Shown here in pieces: positions 62,952 to 64,000 of a stretch of 64,000 bases of DNA. Both the position numbers and the translations under genes were made by a program. This DNA comes from Salinimicrobium sediminis (GTDB lineage Bacteria; Bacteroidota; Bacteroidia; Flavobacteriales; Flavobacteriaceae): assembly GCF_900215295.1 (NCBI RefSeq), contig NZ_OCMF01000004.1, forward strand, positions 62,001 to 126,000, given 5' to 3'. Every line of letters starts with the position of its first letter. The stretch's first letter is position 1. The notes beneath the pieces were generated by a model. That model did not search any database. It had not been told where the DNA came from and saw only the letters and a list, made by a program, of their open reading frames with translations.

Positions 62952-64000
62952 CTATAATAAATTCCTGAAAAAGATCTTTACTTCATCCAAATCCTTTAGA
63001 GAATAGTCGGCATAGGTTTTTTGGCTATGCTCCCCCACTAAAATTCCCAGGCCATGCTGTACTTCCCTAAAGGCATCTTCATCTGTTACATCATCTCCTA
63101 CATAGATCGAAAATGGATCTTTCTGGTCTGATAATTCTTTCTTTAGGAATTCCACTGCTTTTCCTTTATCCCAATCAATATCGGGCCTTATCTCAATGAC
63201 CTTCTTCCCTCCTGCTCCTGTAAGTTTCGGGTAATTTTTCAATACCCTATTTACCTCATCCTTTACTTCCTGTTCCAGATCAGATTTCACCTGCCGGTAA
63301 TGAATAGCCAGGGTGAATTTTTTGCGCTCAAAATCTACTCCTTTTATTTTCTGAAGCTGCTCCCGCAAGACAGGTTCAATTTCATCAAAAAGAGGCAGGA
63401 TTTTTTGAGCTTCCTCGTTTTCTTTAAAAAATCCATTAGGGCCTGAGATCTCATAGCCATGACTCCCGGCATAATAAAGATCGGGCAGGTTCATTCGTTG
63501 CTTAACATCAGCCATTCCACGGCCACTAATTACTGCAATACAATACCGTTTCGAAAGTTCCTTTACCAAACCTCTCATTTCTTCAGAAATGGCTGCATCT
63601 GTATGGTGTTCTACTATGGGCGCCAGGGTACCGTCGAAATCCAGGAATAACATAGGTTTATGCCGGTTGATCTTCTTCTTTATCTCCGGAAAATCTTTCA
63701 ATGCTGAAGGAAGATCTTTAGGTTCCCTGGTTTTTTTAGGGGCAGGATTGGAAATTACCTGTTGTAATTGTTCCAATAGTGTATCCACGTCCTTTTTCTT
63801 TAGCAATTCTGTACCCGGAGATTTAATTGTTGCGCTGCCACAGGCCAATCCCAATAAAACAGCTTCTTCCACCGGGTGCCCAAGAGACAGGCTATAGACC
63901 ATTCCTGCCACCATGCTGTCCCCTGCACCTATAGAACTTACGTGCTCAACCTGTGGTGCAGGAAAATGTTTGATCTCTTGACCAGTAGCCAGCAATGCTC
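62952..64000 (-). CDS. PfkB-like sugar kinase fused to trehalose-6-phosphate phosphatase, 5'-truncated
   Basis: 348 residues are visible; the frame continues past the window edge, so the start lies outside. The first 85 residues are the end of a PfkB-family kinase: VSSIGAGDSMVAGMVYSLSL holds the catalytic aspartate, and GLACGSATIKSPGTEL follows as in 6-phosphofructokinase 2. A proline/lysine-rich linker of about 35 residues leads into a complete OtsB-type HAD phosphatase: LFLDFDGTLAPIV, IAVISGRG, AGSHGYEI and YVGDDVTDEDAF. It would phosphorylate a sugar (phosphate) and release trehalose from trehalose-6-phosphate. Neighbours are GH65 and a P-ATPase. Confidence 0.9.
   Translation of the reverse strand, partial: ALLATGQEIKHFPAPQVEHVSSIGAGDSMVAGMVYSLSLGHPVEEAVLLGLACGSATIKSPGTELLKKKDVDTLLEQLQQVISNPAPKKTREPKDLPSALKDFPEIKKKINRHKPMLFLDFDGTLAPIVEHHTDAAISEEMRGLVKELSKRYCIAVISGRGMADVKQRMNLPDLYYAGSHGYEISGPNGFFKENEEAQKILPLFDEIEPVLREQLQKIKGVDFERKKFTLAIHYRQVKSDLEQEVKDEVNRVLKNYPKLTGAGGKKVIEIRPDIDWDKGKAVEFLKKELSDQKDPFSIYVGDDVTDEDAFREVQHGLGILVGEHSQKTYADYSLKDLDEVKIFFRNLL

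Noticed and set aside
1-64000. CRISPR arrays, tRNA/rRNA genes, insertion sequences, prophage
   Set aside because: No spaced direct repeats, cloverleaf-like sequence, transposase or phage structural gene was recognised on either strand.

Overview
The window looks like chromosomal DNA of a member of the Bacteroidota, most likely a marine Flavobacteriaceae (Gramella/Salinimicrobium-like gene style). The clues are moderate-to-low GC, few Shine-Dalgarno sequences, start regions carrying the Bacteroidota -7 type element TAnnTTTG (before sbcD and glgA), flavobacterial-style lipoprotein signals, and families typical of that group. The genus cannot be fixed from sequence reading alone. About 52 protein genes are supported. 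I see no rRNA, tRNA, CRISPR array, insertion sequence or prophage.

Layout. 1-2865: end of a YbbA-type ABC ATPase and its FtsX-type permease. 2873-3525: orphan response regulator with a small coupled partner. 3832-8040: flavin oxidoreductase, PhzF-like protein, exported amine oxidase, lipoprotein. 8106-17653: a signalling block holding a TPR-membrane-adenylate cyclase with an unknown partner on the minus strand and, divergently, three related histidine kinases, a receiver protein and a receiver-adenylate cyclase fusion, followed by YitT and HD-domain genes. 19164-27575: glycogen phosphorylase, an uncharacterised conserved protein, a frameshifted lipoprotein gene, a SulP transporter and glycogen synthase. 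27899-34209: ferredoxin plus U32 protein, glutathione peroxidase, a hemerythrin-like/PAS protein with a CRP/FNR-like box, and several small genes whose spacers carry period-7 repeats.

34210-41205 is one tight minus-strand light-signalling operon: CheB-CheR-PAS-histidine kinase, bacteriophytochrome kinase, response regulator and the heme oxygenase that makes the biliverdin chromophore. 41700-45465 has a subtilisin-like lipoprotein and a cell-envelope protein. 45614-49863 is sbcDC. 49955-53760 holds a DJ-1/PfpI protein, a broken LuxR-type gene beside an intact one, RluE, a small membrane protein and a zinc metallopeptidase. 53895-56940 is a MacAB-like export system. 57052-64000 combines a GH65 disaccharide phosphorylase, a Ca2+-type P-ATPase, an unknown protein and a PfkB-like kinase fused to trehalose-6-phosphate phosphatase.

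Functionally the window is rich in environmental sensing (five histidine kinases, four receiver proteins, two predicted adenylate cyclases, one phytochrome) and in storage or compatible-solute sugar metabolism (glycogen and trehalose). The most unusual items are the sugar kinase-trehalose phosphatase fusion, the kinase array ending in a receiver-controlled adenylate cyclase, and the ferredoxin coupled to a U32 protein.
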